From the NCBI GenBank assembly GCA_036832975.1, contig DAITQM010000007.1, positions 1 to 64,000 of the forward strand: 64,000 nt of DNA, written 5' to 3'. Origin of the DNA: DAITQM01 sp036832975. Lineage in GTDB: Bacteria; Pseudomonadota; Gammaproteobacteria; Xanthomonadales; Wenzhouxiangellaceae. The position numbers were made by a program, and so were the translations under genes. The notes beneath the pieces are model-generated. The model did no database searches, was not told the origin of the DNA, and worked only from the letters and a program-made list of their open reading frames with translations. Positions within the stretch are counted from its first letter, which is position 1; every line of letters starts with the position of its first letter. Shown here piece by piece: positions 34,375-42,214 of this stretch.

Positions 34375-34583
34375 TTCTTAAGCATGACCAAAAATCATGA
34401 GGTTATCGGCCAATCGATGACAGTCACGATCACTCCGACAACGACCCAAAAGGTAGTTCATCCACCCTGCCTCGGCTATTGATTGGTATCATTTCAATCG
34501 TCCGGGGACGAAACAGACGGCGATGAGGCAGAAAAGGGCCCCGCTCTTTCTGCTGTACCGCATAACGAACGGCATCGACCGCC
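34375..34583 (+). other. Gene-poor end of the array
   Basis: No supported gene. At 34560 GCATAACGAACGGCATCGACCG looks like the start of another attC, cut off by the interspersed repeat beginning at 34584. Confidence 0.45.
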
Positions 34584-34654
34584 TGTCAGGGAATTGAACA
34601 AGTTGCACTCGTCAGCTTGACCGAGAATTCCGGGAATCTATGCAACAATTGGGT
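34584..34654 (+). repeat. Interspersed stem-loop repeat, copy C
   Basis: 71 bases matching 3-73 at all but a few positions (TGTC(A/G)GGGAAT ... CAACAATTGGGT), with hairpin CAAGTTG-CACTCGT-CAGCTTG where a G-T pair keeps the stem. Marks the right edge of the cassette array, inverted relative to copy B. Confidence 0.8.
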
Positions 34655-34746
34655 GTGCTCTGCAGCTTTGCCCGGCGCGCGCCGTGCTACAAGACTGATG
34701 ACCGCTCGGGTTCCCCGAGGGCGGCAAAACTTGAGTTGTAAGGTCC

Positions 34747-35016
34747 TCAGTGATCGGCGCCGCTTAGGTGATTGCGGATTTTGACGATCAGGATCGACAG
34801 GGACAGGATGCCGGTGATGAGGTTGGCGACGACGATGGCCGGGTCGCCGATCGCCCAGCCGTAGAGGAACCAGAAGACTACGCCGGTGGTGAATATGGCG
34901 TACATCGACAGGGCCAGCGAACGGGTGTCACCGGTGCGCAGTGTTTTGATCGCCTGCGGCAGAAAGGCGACGGTGGTCAACGTTGCGGCGGTATAACCAA
35001 ACCAAAGCGCGGGCAT
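34747..35016 (-). CDS. SemiSWEET sugar transporter
   Basis: 89 residues, three transmembrane helices. PQ-loop family: TVAFLPQAIKTLRTGDTRSLALSMYAIFTTGVVFWFLYG and the VVANLITGILSLSILIVKI helix. SemiSWEETs dimerise to form a transport channel for small sugars. ATG 35016 has AGGAG seven bases upstream. Separate from neighbouring operons. Confidence 0.88.
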   Translation of the reverse strand: MPALWFGYTAATLTTVAFLPQAIKTLRTGDTRSLALSMYAIFTTGVVFWFLYGWAIGDPAIVVANLITGILSLSILIVKIRNHLSGADH

Positions 35017-35077
35017 GGGCGGCTCCTGGAAATGGATGAACAATAGGGGAGGAATGATAAGGGAATCGAACTATCGC

Positions 35078-35512
35078 TCAGGCCGATTCGTGCCGTTTCT
35101 TTCCAGCTTTTACTAGCCCATCGAGCGAGCGGTCGATCGCATTTTTAGCGGCGGCAGTCAACCCGCCGCGCTCGTATTGCTCGACCAGCAGTTTCTCCAA
35201 CCGCTGCACAACCTGGTCGAAGTTCTGAGTCGCGGTGTCGTGTACCGATTGTTCATCGTGCTCTACTGCACCGAATAAATTAATCCACCGCTCGGTTCGG
35301 CAACCGAAGTGCAGTACCGAATAAAAATGGCGGCTGTGCAGTTCATGGGGCGACAAAAGATCGACGAGCCCGGCGATCAGGGCAGCCGGACCCAGTATCA
35401 GATCGCGCAGGGCGTCGATAACGAGTCGCGCCTGAAAAGCGATGAGATCACCGATCAGCCGCCAGCGGCTTGGACTGTCGCCTGCCGGCGGCGTAGGCAG
35501 GTCTCGATTCAT
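35078..35512 (-). CDS. Conserved hypothetical protein
   Basis: 144 residues. One hydrophobic stretch (ALRDLILGPAALIAGLVDLL) between polar ends; later FGCRTERWINLFGA and a helical C-terminus ending KAGKKRHESA. I do not recognise a family. The hydrophobic segment suggests a membrane-associated protein. Follows SemiSWEET on the same strand by about 60 bases. Confidence 0.5.
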   Translation of the reverse strand: MNRDLPTPPAGDSPSRWRLIGDLIAFQARLVIDALRDLILGPAALIAGLVDLLSPHELHSRHFYSVLHFGCRTERWINLFGAVEHDEQSVHDTATQNFDQVVQRLEKLLVEQYERGGLTAAAKNAIDRSLDGLVKAGKKRHESA

Positions 35513-35576
35513 GGGCTTTGCTCCAGTATTACCGGGAATCTATTCCAACAACGCTGATTTCAACTGTCGGAGATTT

Positions 35577-35825
35577 TCAGCGATTGTACGCTTGATTGGT
35601 GGGTGGGTCGGATAAGAGAGGGTAGCGCTGGGGATCGGATGTTTGAAGATCGGGCGGACGGGCGGTGGGAGCCTGGGTGGTTTCGCGGTCTTCATCGAGC
35701 ACGATGCGCCAGGCGGGGGCATCGAGGTCGTCGAACTGGCCGCTTTTGACGGCCCACCAGAAGACGGCGAGAGCCAGGGCGATCAGCACCAGGCCGAGCG
35801 GCAGCAGGACGGCGAGCATGCTCAT
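35577..35825 (-). CDS. ccoS: cbb3 oxidase assembly protein CcoS
   Basis: 82 residues. One N-terminal membrane helix, LAVLLPLGLVLIALALAVFWWAVKSGQFDDLDAPAWRIVLDED, the CcoS signature with GQFDDLD. The tail (from TTQAPTARPP) is longer and proline-rich than usual. Needed for haem/copper insertion in the oxidase. Its ATG overlaps the ccoI stop (ATGA). Last gene of the cco operon. Confidence 0.93.
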   Translation of the reverse strand: MSMLAVLLPLGLVLIALALAVFWWAVKSGQFDDLDAPAWRIVLDEDRETTQAPTARPPDLQTSDPQRYPLLSDPPTNQAYNR

Positions 35826-38320
35826 CCGGCCGGAACACCGTGCAGGGTATCGACGGCAGGGGCGGTGTTTTCTCTGGCCACGACCGTGTCCGGCAAGCGC
35901 GCGGCGCGCCGGGCGTTGCCGACGACGATGAGCGAACTCAGCGACATGCCGAGCGCCGCCAGCCACGGGGCGACAAGGCCGAAAGCGGCGGCCGGTGCGG
36001 CGAGCAGGTTGTAGGCCACGGCCCAGGTGAAGTTCTGGCGGACGATTTGCCGTGTGTGGCGGGCGTGGGCGATCAGTTCGGGAAGTTGCGACAGGCGCTC
36101 GGCGGTGATGATCACGTCGGCACCGGCGCGGCCGATCGCATCGCCGCCGGCTAACGCGATCGAGACATCGGCGGCGGCGAGCACCGGTGCATCGTTGACG
36201 CCGTCGCCAGCCATCGCCACGGTATGCCCCTGTGCCTGGGCTTCTCTGGCGATCGTCATTTTATCTTGCGGCAATAAACCAGCGGACCAGTCGCCAAGAC
36301 CCAACCGGGCGGCGGCGGCGCCGACCGCGGCTGGCCGGTCGCCGCTCAGAATTCTCATCTTAAGGCCCAAGCGCTTGAGGGCTTGCACGGCGGCATCGGC
36401 ATCGGGGTGTAAGCGGTCGGCGAGCCGGAAGCGGGCGGCGATCCGTTCGCCGTCGCCGAGATAAAGCACGGTGCTGCGATCTTCGGCACTGTTCCAGCGT
36501 TGGCCGTCGCGGCCGGCGAATTCGGCGCGTCCGAGGCGCCAGCACCGGCCGTCGATCACGGCCGCGACGCCGATACCGGGCACGATGTCGCGGTCGCTGG
36601 GAACCGGCCCGCTGACTGTGCCGCTGCCGCTAAATGCACTGGACAGCGGATGACGCGTGCCATCCAGCAGGCCGGCCGCGATGCGGGTCGCGCCGTCCCG
36701 CTCGATGCCCGGGGCGGTGTCGATTTCGAGTAACGTAAAACGGCCGTCGGTCAGGGTTCCGGTTTTGTCGAGCAACACAAGATCGCACGCGGCGAGGGTG
36801 TCCAATGCCTGGCTACTGGTGATGAAAATGCCGCGCCGCGCCAGTGCGCCGATCGCCCCGGCGAGCGCCGCCGGCGCGGCGAGCGACAAGGCACACGGGC
36901 AGGTCACCACCAGTACGGCGAGCGTGGCGGCGAAAGCCCGCTCAGGATCGACCTGCGACCAGAGCAATGCGGTGCCGGCGGCGAGCAACAGGACGAGCCC
37001 GATAAAGCCGGCGGCGAGTCGGTCGCCGGCGATCTGCCGCGGCGGCCGCGCACTCTGTGCCGCGGCCAGAATGTGGCGCAGGCGGCCGAGGCTCGAGTCG
37101 GCGCCGGCGGCTGCCACCCGGGCTTCGGCGGTGCCCGAAACGATCCGGCTGCCGGCCAGCAGATAATGGCCGCGGCCGGCCCGGCGAGGCGCCGCTTCAC
37201 CGGTTAACAGCGATTCGTCAACCGCAACGGTGCCGTGCTCGAGCACGACATCCGCCGGCACGGAGGCCGTGGGTCGCAGCCGCACGCGGTCGCCATTTTC
37301 CAGTTCGTCGGCGGCCACCGTAGTCCAAGTGCCGTCGCGATCGTGGCGTTCGGCGCCGACGATCGCCGCTGCGGCCAGCCGCCGGCCGCTCGCCGCTGCC
37401 TTGCGCCGCGCGCCGAGTTCGAGATAACGGGCGAGCGTCAGGAAAAAGACGAACATCGTCACTGCTTCGAAATAGACTTCACCGGCCCCACGCACCGTGT
37501 GCCAGACGCTGGCCGACCAGGCGAGCACCAGGGCCAACGCCACCGGCTGGTCCATCACCGGCCGGCGGGCGATCAGCCCGCGCCAGGCCTGGGCAAGGAT
37601 CGGCCAGCCGGCGAACCAGACGACCGGAATGCTGAGGACCAGCGAGAACCAGCGCAGCCCGCCGCTCAACGCTGGGGAGATGCCCGCAGCGGCGCCGAAA
37701 TAAAGTCCGACGGCATACATCAGGACCTGCATCATGCCGATGCCGGCGACGGCGAGACGGAGCACGGCGCGGCGCGCTTGTTGGCGTTCGGCGATTAAAC
37801 TCTCGCCGCCGAGTTCGGGCGTCGGCTTGAAACCCCAGCCGGCGATGACGGCAAGCAAGGCCGCAAGCGTCAGGCGCTGCGCATCCCATTCGACCCGCGC
37901 CCGGGCGGTCGCCGGATTGACTTCCAGCGCCGCGATGCCCGGCGTGCGCGCTGCCAGGGAGTGCAAAAGCCAGGCGCAGGCGGCGCAGCGCACGCCGTCG
38001 AGATGCAACACGATCTCGCGATGCCGGTCATCGATCCGGCGCGTCAAGCGGTCGAGTACGGCGGGCCGATCGTAAAGCGCGAAACCGTCCGCCGCCGCAT
38101 CCGGCACGGTTGTTGCCGGTGCGGTGCGATAACGATAGTAATTTTCGAGGCCCGAACCGGCGATCAACAAGGCGACCGCTTGGCAACCCCGGCAACAAAA
38201 ATGGCGGAGCGCCCCGGCGATGCGTTCGTGCGGCGCACCCGGCGGCAGCGCTTCGCCGCAGTGAAAACAAACGCCGGCAATGCCGGAGTGGGTGTCGGTT
38301 TTAGCCAAGGCGGCGTTCAT
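35822..38320 (-). CDS. ccoI: Copper-translocating P1B-type ATPase CcoI
   Basis: 832 residues. Delivers copper for the CcoN haem-copper centre. N-terminal Cys-rich part (CFHCGEALPPG ... CCRGCQAV), then an HMA metal-binding domain with CAACAW, six to eight membrane helices with VTCPCALSL (the CPC ion pathway), phosphorylation site LLDKTGTLT, and ATP-binding MAGDGVNDAPVLAAADV. ATG 38320 overlaps the end of ccoH. All catalytic motifs are intact. Confidence 0.95.
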   Translation of the reverse strand: MNAALAKTDTHSGIAGVCFHCGEALPPGAPHERIAGALRHFCCRGCQAVALLIAGSGLENYYRYRTAPATTVPDAAADGFALYDRPAVLDRLTRRIDDRHREIVLHLDGVRCAACAWLLHSLAARTPGIAALEVNPATARARVEWDAQRLTLAALLAVIAGWGFKPTPELGGESLIAERQQARRAVLRLAVAGIGMMQVLMYAVGLYFGAAAGISPALSGGLRWFSLVLSIPVVWFAGWPILAQAWRGLIARRPVMDQPVALALVLAWSASVWHTVRGAGEVYFEAVTMFVFFLTLARYLELGARRKAAASGRRLAAAAIVGAERHDRDGTWTTVAADELENGDRVRLRPTASVPADVVLEHGTVAVDESLLTGEAAPRRAGRGHYLLAGSRIVSGTAEARVAAAGADSSLGRLRHILAAAQSARPPRQIAGDRLAAGFIGLVLLLAAGTALLWSQVDPERAFAATLAVLVVTCPCALSLAAPAALAGAIGALARRGIFITSSQALDTLAACDLVLLDKTGTLTDGRFTLLEIDTAPGIERDGATRIAAGLLDGTRHPLSSAFSGSGTVSGPVPSDRDIVPGIGVAAVIDGRCWRLGRAEFAGRDGQRWNSAEDRSTVLYLGDGERIAARFRLADRLHPDADAAVQALKRLGLKMRILSGDRPAAVGAAAARLGLGDWSAGLLPQDKMTIAREAQAQGHTVAMAGDGVNDAPVLAAADVSIALAGGDAIGRAGADVIITAERLSQLPELIAHARHTRQIVRQNFTWAVAYNLLAAPAAAFGLVAPWLAALGMSLSSLIVVGNARRAARLPDTVVARENTAPAVDTLHGVPAG

Positions 38321-38847
38321 GGCGGCGGGGCGGTTTCCGGCGCCGTGAGCGTGAAGTGTTCTTCGATTTCGCGCGGTTCCGATTCGAGACGCCAGGTCGC
38401 GCCGGGATCGTGCAACAGCCACGTGCCGCGCCGGACATCGGGCATGGCCAGCGCGCCGTGATAGATGCCGTCCGGGCCGCGGGTCAGGACCGTGGCGCGG
38501 TCGAGTTCGGCGCGCGTCGGGTGGATGTAGCGCAGTTGCACGGTGGCTGGCGCGGCGGCGCCGCTCAATGTCAGGCGTACCCGGCCGGCTGTCCGGTCGA
38601 GTTCGATTTCGGCCCCGAGCCCCAGGCGGACGGCGACATCCAGAGCGCCGCGCTCGTCAAGCACGGCCTTGCCGAGCCGGTTCAGGTCTTTGGCGATCAC
38701 CGGGTCGGGGTGGGCAAGGGCCAGCCAGATCGTCGCGAACGAGCCGGCGATCGTGGCGAAGATGGGCACCAGCAGCCAGATCCACAGCGGCGCCCGCCGC
38801 GCAGTGCGGCCCGTTGCCGGTTGCGTAACGGGATCAATCGTCGTCAT
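38317..38847 (-). CDS. ccoH: FixH family protein CcoH
   Basis: 176 residues. One membrane helix (PLWIWLLVPIFATIAGSFATIWLAL) followed by a periplasmic beta domain, ending in DVRRGTWLLHDPGATWRLESE. FixH family, required for stable cbb3 assembly. GGAG precedes ATG 38847; it overlaps ccoG and ccoI, consistent with translational coupling. Confidence 0.9.
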   Translation of the reverse strand: MTTIDPVTQPATGRTARRAPLWIWLLVPIFATIAGSFATIWLALAHPDPVIAKDLNRLGKAVLDERGALDVAVRLGLGAEIELDRTAGRVRLTLSGAAAPATVQLRYIHPTRAELDRATVLTRGPDGIYHGALAMPDVRRGTWLLHDPGATWRLESEPREIEEHFTLTAPETAPPP

Positions 38848-40258
38848 GATGTTCTCCGTCGTCGTCATGCCGCCGCTCGCCGGGCGGCGCGAAAAACCGG
38901 CTGGGCTCGATCACCGGCGCCAAAGCGCCGGCTTGCGGTTTTACGACAAAGTGGATGACCTGCCGTTCCGCCACCTCGTCGCGCTCCGCCCGCACCGTGA
39001 CCGGCACCGCCTGCACGGCACCGGCGGCGATCTCGATCCGCGGCCAGGTACGGACGGCAAAACCATGCTCGCGGACCCCGATCGTCACTCGCTGCGGCAC
39101 CGCCGTTTTATTGATCAGGCGGATCGTGTAGATGTTTTCGACGTCGTCGCCGGCCAACCGGTACAGCGCGTTGCGGTCGCGGATGACGTCGGCGATCAAC
39201 GGCGCCCGGCCGCCGAGCAGCAGGCCGAAACCGATGAGCAGGGCAACGAGCAGCGTGAAATAGATGACGATACGCGGCCGGACGAGGCGTGTCGGGCGGC
39301 CGCTGACGGCGTTTTCGGTGGTGTAACGGATCAGCCCGCGCGGGTAGTTCATTTGCTCCATGATCTGGTCGCAGGCGTCGATACAGGCGCCGCAGGCGAT
39401 GCAGTCGATCTGCAAGCCGTCGCGTATGTCGATGCCGGTCGGGCAGACCTGCACGCACCAGGTGCAATCGATGCAATCGCCGAGCCCGGCGGCGCGCGGG
39501 TCGATACCGCGCCGCCGGCGGCCGCGCGGCTCGCCGCGTCCGTCGTCGTAGGCGATGACCAACGTATCGCGGTCGAACATGGCGCTCTGGAAGCGGGCGT
39601 AGGGGCACATGTATTTGCACACCTGCTCGCGCAGAAAGCCGGCGTTGCCGTAAGTCGCCAGGCCGTAGAACAGTATCCAGAAGGTTTCCCACGGTCCGGT
39701 GCTGAAGGTCAGCACTTTATCGGCCAGCTCGCCGATCGGCGTGAAATAGCCGACGAAGGTAAAACCGGTCCATAAGCTGAAGACGATCCACAACGCCTGC
39801 TTGGCGCTCTTACGCCCCCACCAGCGAAGGTCGCGCGGCCCCTGGTCGAGTTTGAGGCGTTTTTGCCGCCGCCCTTCGAGCAAGCGTTCCATCGCCAGAA
39901 AGACTTCCGTCCACACCGTCTGCGGGCACGCATAACCGCACCACAGGCGGCCGGCGAGCGCGGTGAAAAAAAACAAGGAAAGGGCGGCGATGATCAGCGT
40001 CACCGTCAGCAACAGAAAATCCTGCGGCCAGAACGTCAGACCGAAGACGTGAAACTTGCGGGCCGGCAAGTCGAACAACAATAACGGCTCGCCGCCCGGC
40101 CGGAGCCAGGCGATGAGGTAGAACAACCCCATCAACAGCCAAGCGGCAGTGGTGCGCAGCCGTGTAAGACGACCGCCGATTTCGCGCGGGTAGACTTTTT
40201 CGCGGCGGGCGTACAGCGCCTCGCCGGCGGGGCCGGCGGCGGCCGGAAGCGGTTTCAT
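38834..40258 (-). CDS. ccoG: cbb3 oxidase maturation protein CcoG (RdxA), ferredoxin-like
   Basis: 474 residues. Membrane protein with polyferredoxin-type clusters: CGYACPQTVW, EQVCKYMCPYARFQ, GDCIDCTWCVQVCPTGIDIRDGLQIDCIACGACIDACD. The C-terminal Ig-like domain (TIRLINKTAVPQRVTIGV) is typical. Copper-reduction or electron-supply role in cbb3 assembly. Ends in a His/Asp-rich tail (ERRHDDDGEHHDDD). ATG 40258 overlaps the next upstream gene. Confidence 0.95.
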   Translation of the reverse strand: MKPLPAAAGPAGEALYARREKVYPREIGGRLTRLRTTAAWLLMGLFYLIAWLRPGGEPLLLFDLPARKFHVFGLTFWPQDFLLLTVTLIIAALSLFFFTALAGRLWCGYACPQTVWTEVFLAMERLLEGRRQKRLKLDQGPRDLRWWGRKSAKQALWIVFSLWTGFTFVGYFTPIGELADKVLTFSTGPWETFWILFYGLATYGNAGFLREQVCKYMCPYARFQSAMFDRDTLVIAYDDGRGEPRGRRRRGIDPRAAGLGDCIDCTWCVQVCPTGIDIRDGLQIDCIACGACIDACDQIMEQMNYPRGLIRYTTENAVSGRPTRLVRPRIVIYFTLLVALLIGFGLLLGGRAPLIADVIRDRNALYRLAGDDVENIYTIRLINKTAVPQRVTIGVREHGFAVRTWPRIEIAAGAVQAVPVTVRAERDEVAERQVIHFVVKPQAGALAPVIEPSRFFAPPGERRHDDDGEHHDDD

Positions 40259-40545
40259 GAGCGCCGCCGGAAACGCACCGCCGGGCGGAGCAGCCACCAG
40301 GTCAAGGTCGAAGAGACGAGGTTCAGAGCCCAGAAACAGAAAAAGCCGATGGCATAACCGCTTTGCCGGTCCAGCTCCCATGCCGGATCGATCAGGTGGG
40401 CCAGATCGAGCGGGTCGTAAAGGCCGAAAACGACCAACGTACCGAGGCCGGCGGTCAGAAACGACGGCCAAAAAATAGCCCCGAGCCGCTGCACCAGCGG
40501 CCGGGGCGGGGGCACGAAATCACTGGGTGGCAAGACTTTTGACAT
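40255..40545 (-). CDS. Two-helix membrane protein in the cco operon
   Basis: 96 residues from ATG 40545, which lies inside the ccoP end; an in-frame GTG at 40509 is an alternative. Two membrane helices (LTAGLGTLVVFGLYDPLDLAHL region and AIGFFCFWALNLVSSTLTWWLL), with RxxxRR at the C-terminus. Not CcoQ, which is encoded separately. It overlaps both ccoP and ccoG, so it is translated with the operon. Unknown assembly or stability factor. Confidence 0.65.
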   Translation of the reverse strand: MSKVLPPSDFVPPPRPLVQRLGAIFWPSFLTAGLGTLVVFGLYDPLDLAHLIDPAWELDRQSGYAIGFFCFWALNLVSSTLTWWLLRPAVRFRRRS

Positions 40546-41416
40546 AAGCGGCAAGGACATGGATCCGCTCGGCGCCCAGGCGGTCGGCGAAGGCCGGCAT
40601 CTGGTTCGCGCGGCCGGTGCGGACGATGTCGGCGATGGTGGCTTCGGAAGCATCATACAACCAGATGCCGTCGGTCAAATTCGGCGCGCCGAGCAGCGGG
40701 TTGCCCTTGCCGTCGGCGCCGTGGCAGGCGACACAGAACAGCGCGAACCGGGCCTGCCCGGCGGCGGCGAGTTCGGGGTCGTGGTCGAGGTCGCTCAGGC
40801 TGCGGACATAGGCGGTCACTTCAGCGACGCCGGCATCGCCGAGCGCCGGACCCCAGGGCGGCATCAGACCTTGCCGGCCGCCGGTGATCGTCGTCTGAAT
40901 CGTCGCCGCATCGCCGCCCCACAACCAATCGTCGTCGGCGAGGTTCGGGAAACCGTGCGCGCCGCGGCCGTCGGAGCCGTGGCATTGGGCGCATTCATTG
41001 ACGAACAAGTTGTAGCCGGCGGCCAACGCCTGGCTGTCGCTTTGCAGTTCGTCGATCGGACGCGCCGCGAAGGCCGCGAAAACCGGTCCATAGCGGGCTT
41101 CGGCTTGCGCCATTTCACTGTCGTAGCGCGCCGTGCTCGACCAGCCGAGGACGCCGTCGAAGGCCCCGAGGCCCGGGTACAACACCAGGTAACCGATGCT
41201 GAAAAAGACCGTCAGGTAGAACAAAACCATCCACCAGCGCGGCAGCGGGTTGTTGTATTCCCGAAGATCGCCGTCCCAGACGTGGCCAGTGGTCTTGGTG
41301 TCGGCGGCCGGTGTTTTATCGACCCGCATTTTCGCGGTTCGATACAAGAACCACAATGTCGCGACGATCGTCAATACGGTCAGCGCGATGATGTAAACGC
41401 TCCACAAATCACTCAT
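40520..41416 (-). CDS. ccoP: cbb3 oxidase dihaem subunit CcoP
   Basis: 298 residues. N-terminal membrane helices (SVYIIALTVLTIVATLWFLY and WWMVLFYLTVFFSIGYLVLYPGLG), then two class I c-type haem domains with CAQCH (near 140) and CVACH (near 230) and MPPWG/MPAFA axial-Met regions. Third-largest subunit; passes electrons to CcoN. Confidence 0.96.
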   Translation of the reverse strand: MSDLWSVYIIALTVLTIVATLWFLYRTAKMRVDKTPAADTKTTGHVWDGDLREYNNPLPRWWMVLFYLTVFFSIGYLVLYPGLGAFDGVLGWSSTARYDSEMAQAEARYGPVFAAFAARPIDELQSDSQALAAGYNLFVNECAQCHGSDGRGAHGFPNLADDDWLWGGDAATIQTTITGGRQGLMPPWGPALGDAGVAEVTAYVRSLSDLDHDPELAAAGQARFALFCVACHGADGKGNPLLGAPNLTDGIWLYDASEATIADIVRTGRANQMPAFADRLGAERIHVLAAYVKSLATQ

Positions 41417-41597
41417 GGTCCGATGCTCCCAAACGCGCCGTCCGGACCGGTATCACGTCGTCGGCGAGCGGCAGGCGCGCCGCCTCGTCGAAACGGCGGC
41501 GGTCGGCGATAAACCACAGCCAGATCACCATGCCCGCAAACAGCAGGATCAACAAAACGATGATCGCGCCGCGCAAGACATCCAGGTTCCACATCAT
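41409..41597 (-). CDS. ccoQ: cbb3 oxidase small subunit CcoQ
   Basis: 62 residues, one membrane helix (AIIVLLILLFAGMVIWLWFI) followed by ADRRRFDEAARLPL, the CcoQ/FixQ pattern. ATGATG at 41597 overlaps the ccoO stop, and its own end overlaps the ccoP start. Stabilises the complex. Confidence 0.9.
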   Translation of the reverse strand: MMWNLDVLRGAIIVLLILLFAGMVIWLWFIADRRRFDEAARLPLADDVIPVRTARLGASDHE

Positions 41598-42202
41598 CCA
41601 CCCCCCGGGCCGAAGCGGCTCATGCCCTGCAGGTAAGCGATCAACGCCGCCAGCTCGGTCGTTTCGCCGAGGTGCGCGGCCGCCGCGATGTCGTCGTCGC
41701 TGTACGGATCGCCGATGGCGCGCAGGGCGCGCATATGGGCGGCGAGGCGCGCCGGATCGAGCCGCTGCGCGGCGAGCCAGGGATAACCCGGCATGTTCGA
41801 TTCGGGAACCACGGAGCGCGGATCGATGAGGTGCGCCCGGTGCCATTCGTCGCTGTAGCGGCCGCCGACCCGGGCCAGGTCGGGGCCGGTGCGTTTCGAC
41901 CCCCACTGGAAAGGCCGATCGTAGACCGACTCGCCGGCCACCGAATAAGGCCCGTAGCGTTCGGTTTCGCTGCGAAACGGCCGAACCTGCTGCGAATGGC
42001 AGACATAACAGCCCTCGCGGACATACACATCGCGGCCGGCGAGGCGCAGCGCGTCGTACGGCTTGACACCCGGCGCCGGCTCGATGACTTGGCTTTGGTA
42101 CATCAACGGGACGATTTCGACCAGACCGCCGAAGCTGATGACGACGACGATCCAAAAGGCCATCCAGCCGACGTGTTTTTCGATGAACTCATGCGCTTTC
42201 AT
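41594..42202 (-). CDS. ccoO: cbb3 oxidase monohaem subunit CcoO
   Basis: 202 residues. N-terminal helix (MAFWIVVVISFGGLVEIVPLMY), then the c-haem site CYVCHSQQVRPF and the CcoO hallmarks ERYGPYS, WGSKRTGPDLARVGGRYSDEWHRAHL and NMPGYPWL. Electron-transfer subunit. Separated from ccoN by 12 bases. Confidence 0.96.
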   Translation of the reverse strand: MKAHEFIEKHVGWMAFWIVVVISFGGLVEIVPLMYQSQVIEPAPGVKPYDALRLAGRDVYVREGCYVCHSQQVRPFRSETERYGPYSVAGESVYDRPFQWGSKRTGPDLARVGGRYSDEWHRAHLIDPRSVVPESNMPGYPWLAAQRLDPARLAAHMRALRAIGDPYSDDDIAAAAHLGETTELAALIAYLQGMSRFGPGGG

Positions 42203-42214
42203 CAGTTCGACTCC

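Larger units (their letters stand above)
20901..34583 (+). mobile_element. Integrase-less gene cassette array (CALIN)
   Basis: About 13.7 kb in which short genes, almost all on the + strand, alternate with attC-like sites beginning RYYYAAC (often overlapping the preceding stop codon) and ending GTTRRRY just before the next gene. Each site has complementary inner arms. Base composition differs sharply between cassettes, as expected for captured genes. I found no intI gene or attI: the only tyrosine recombinase (33088) is truncated and on the - strand. IS21 and RAYT remnants are embedded. The precise left end is uncertain. Confidence 0.85.
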
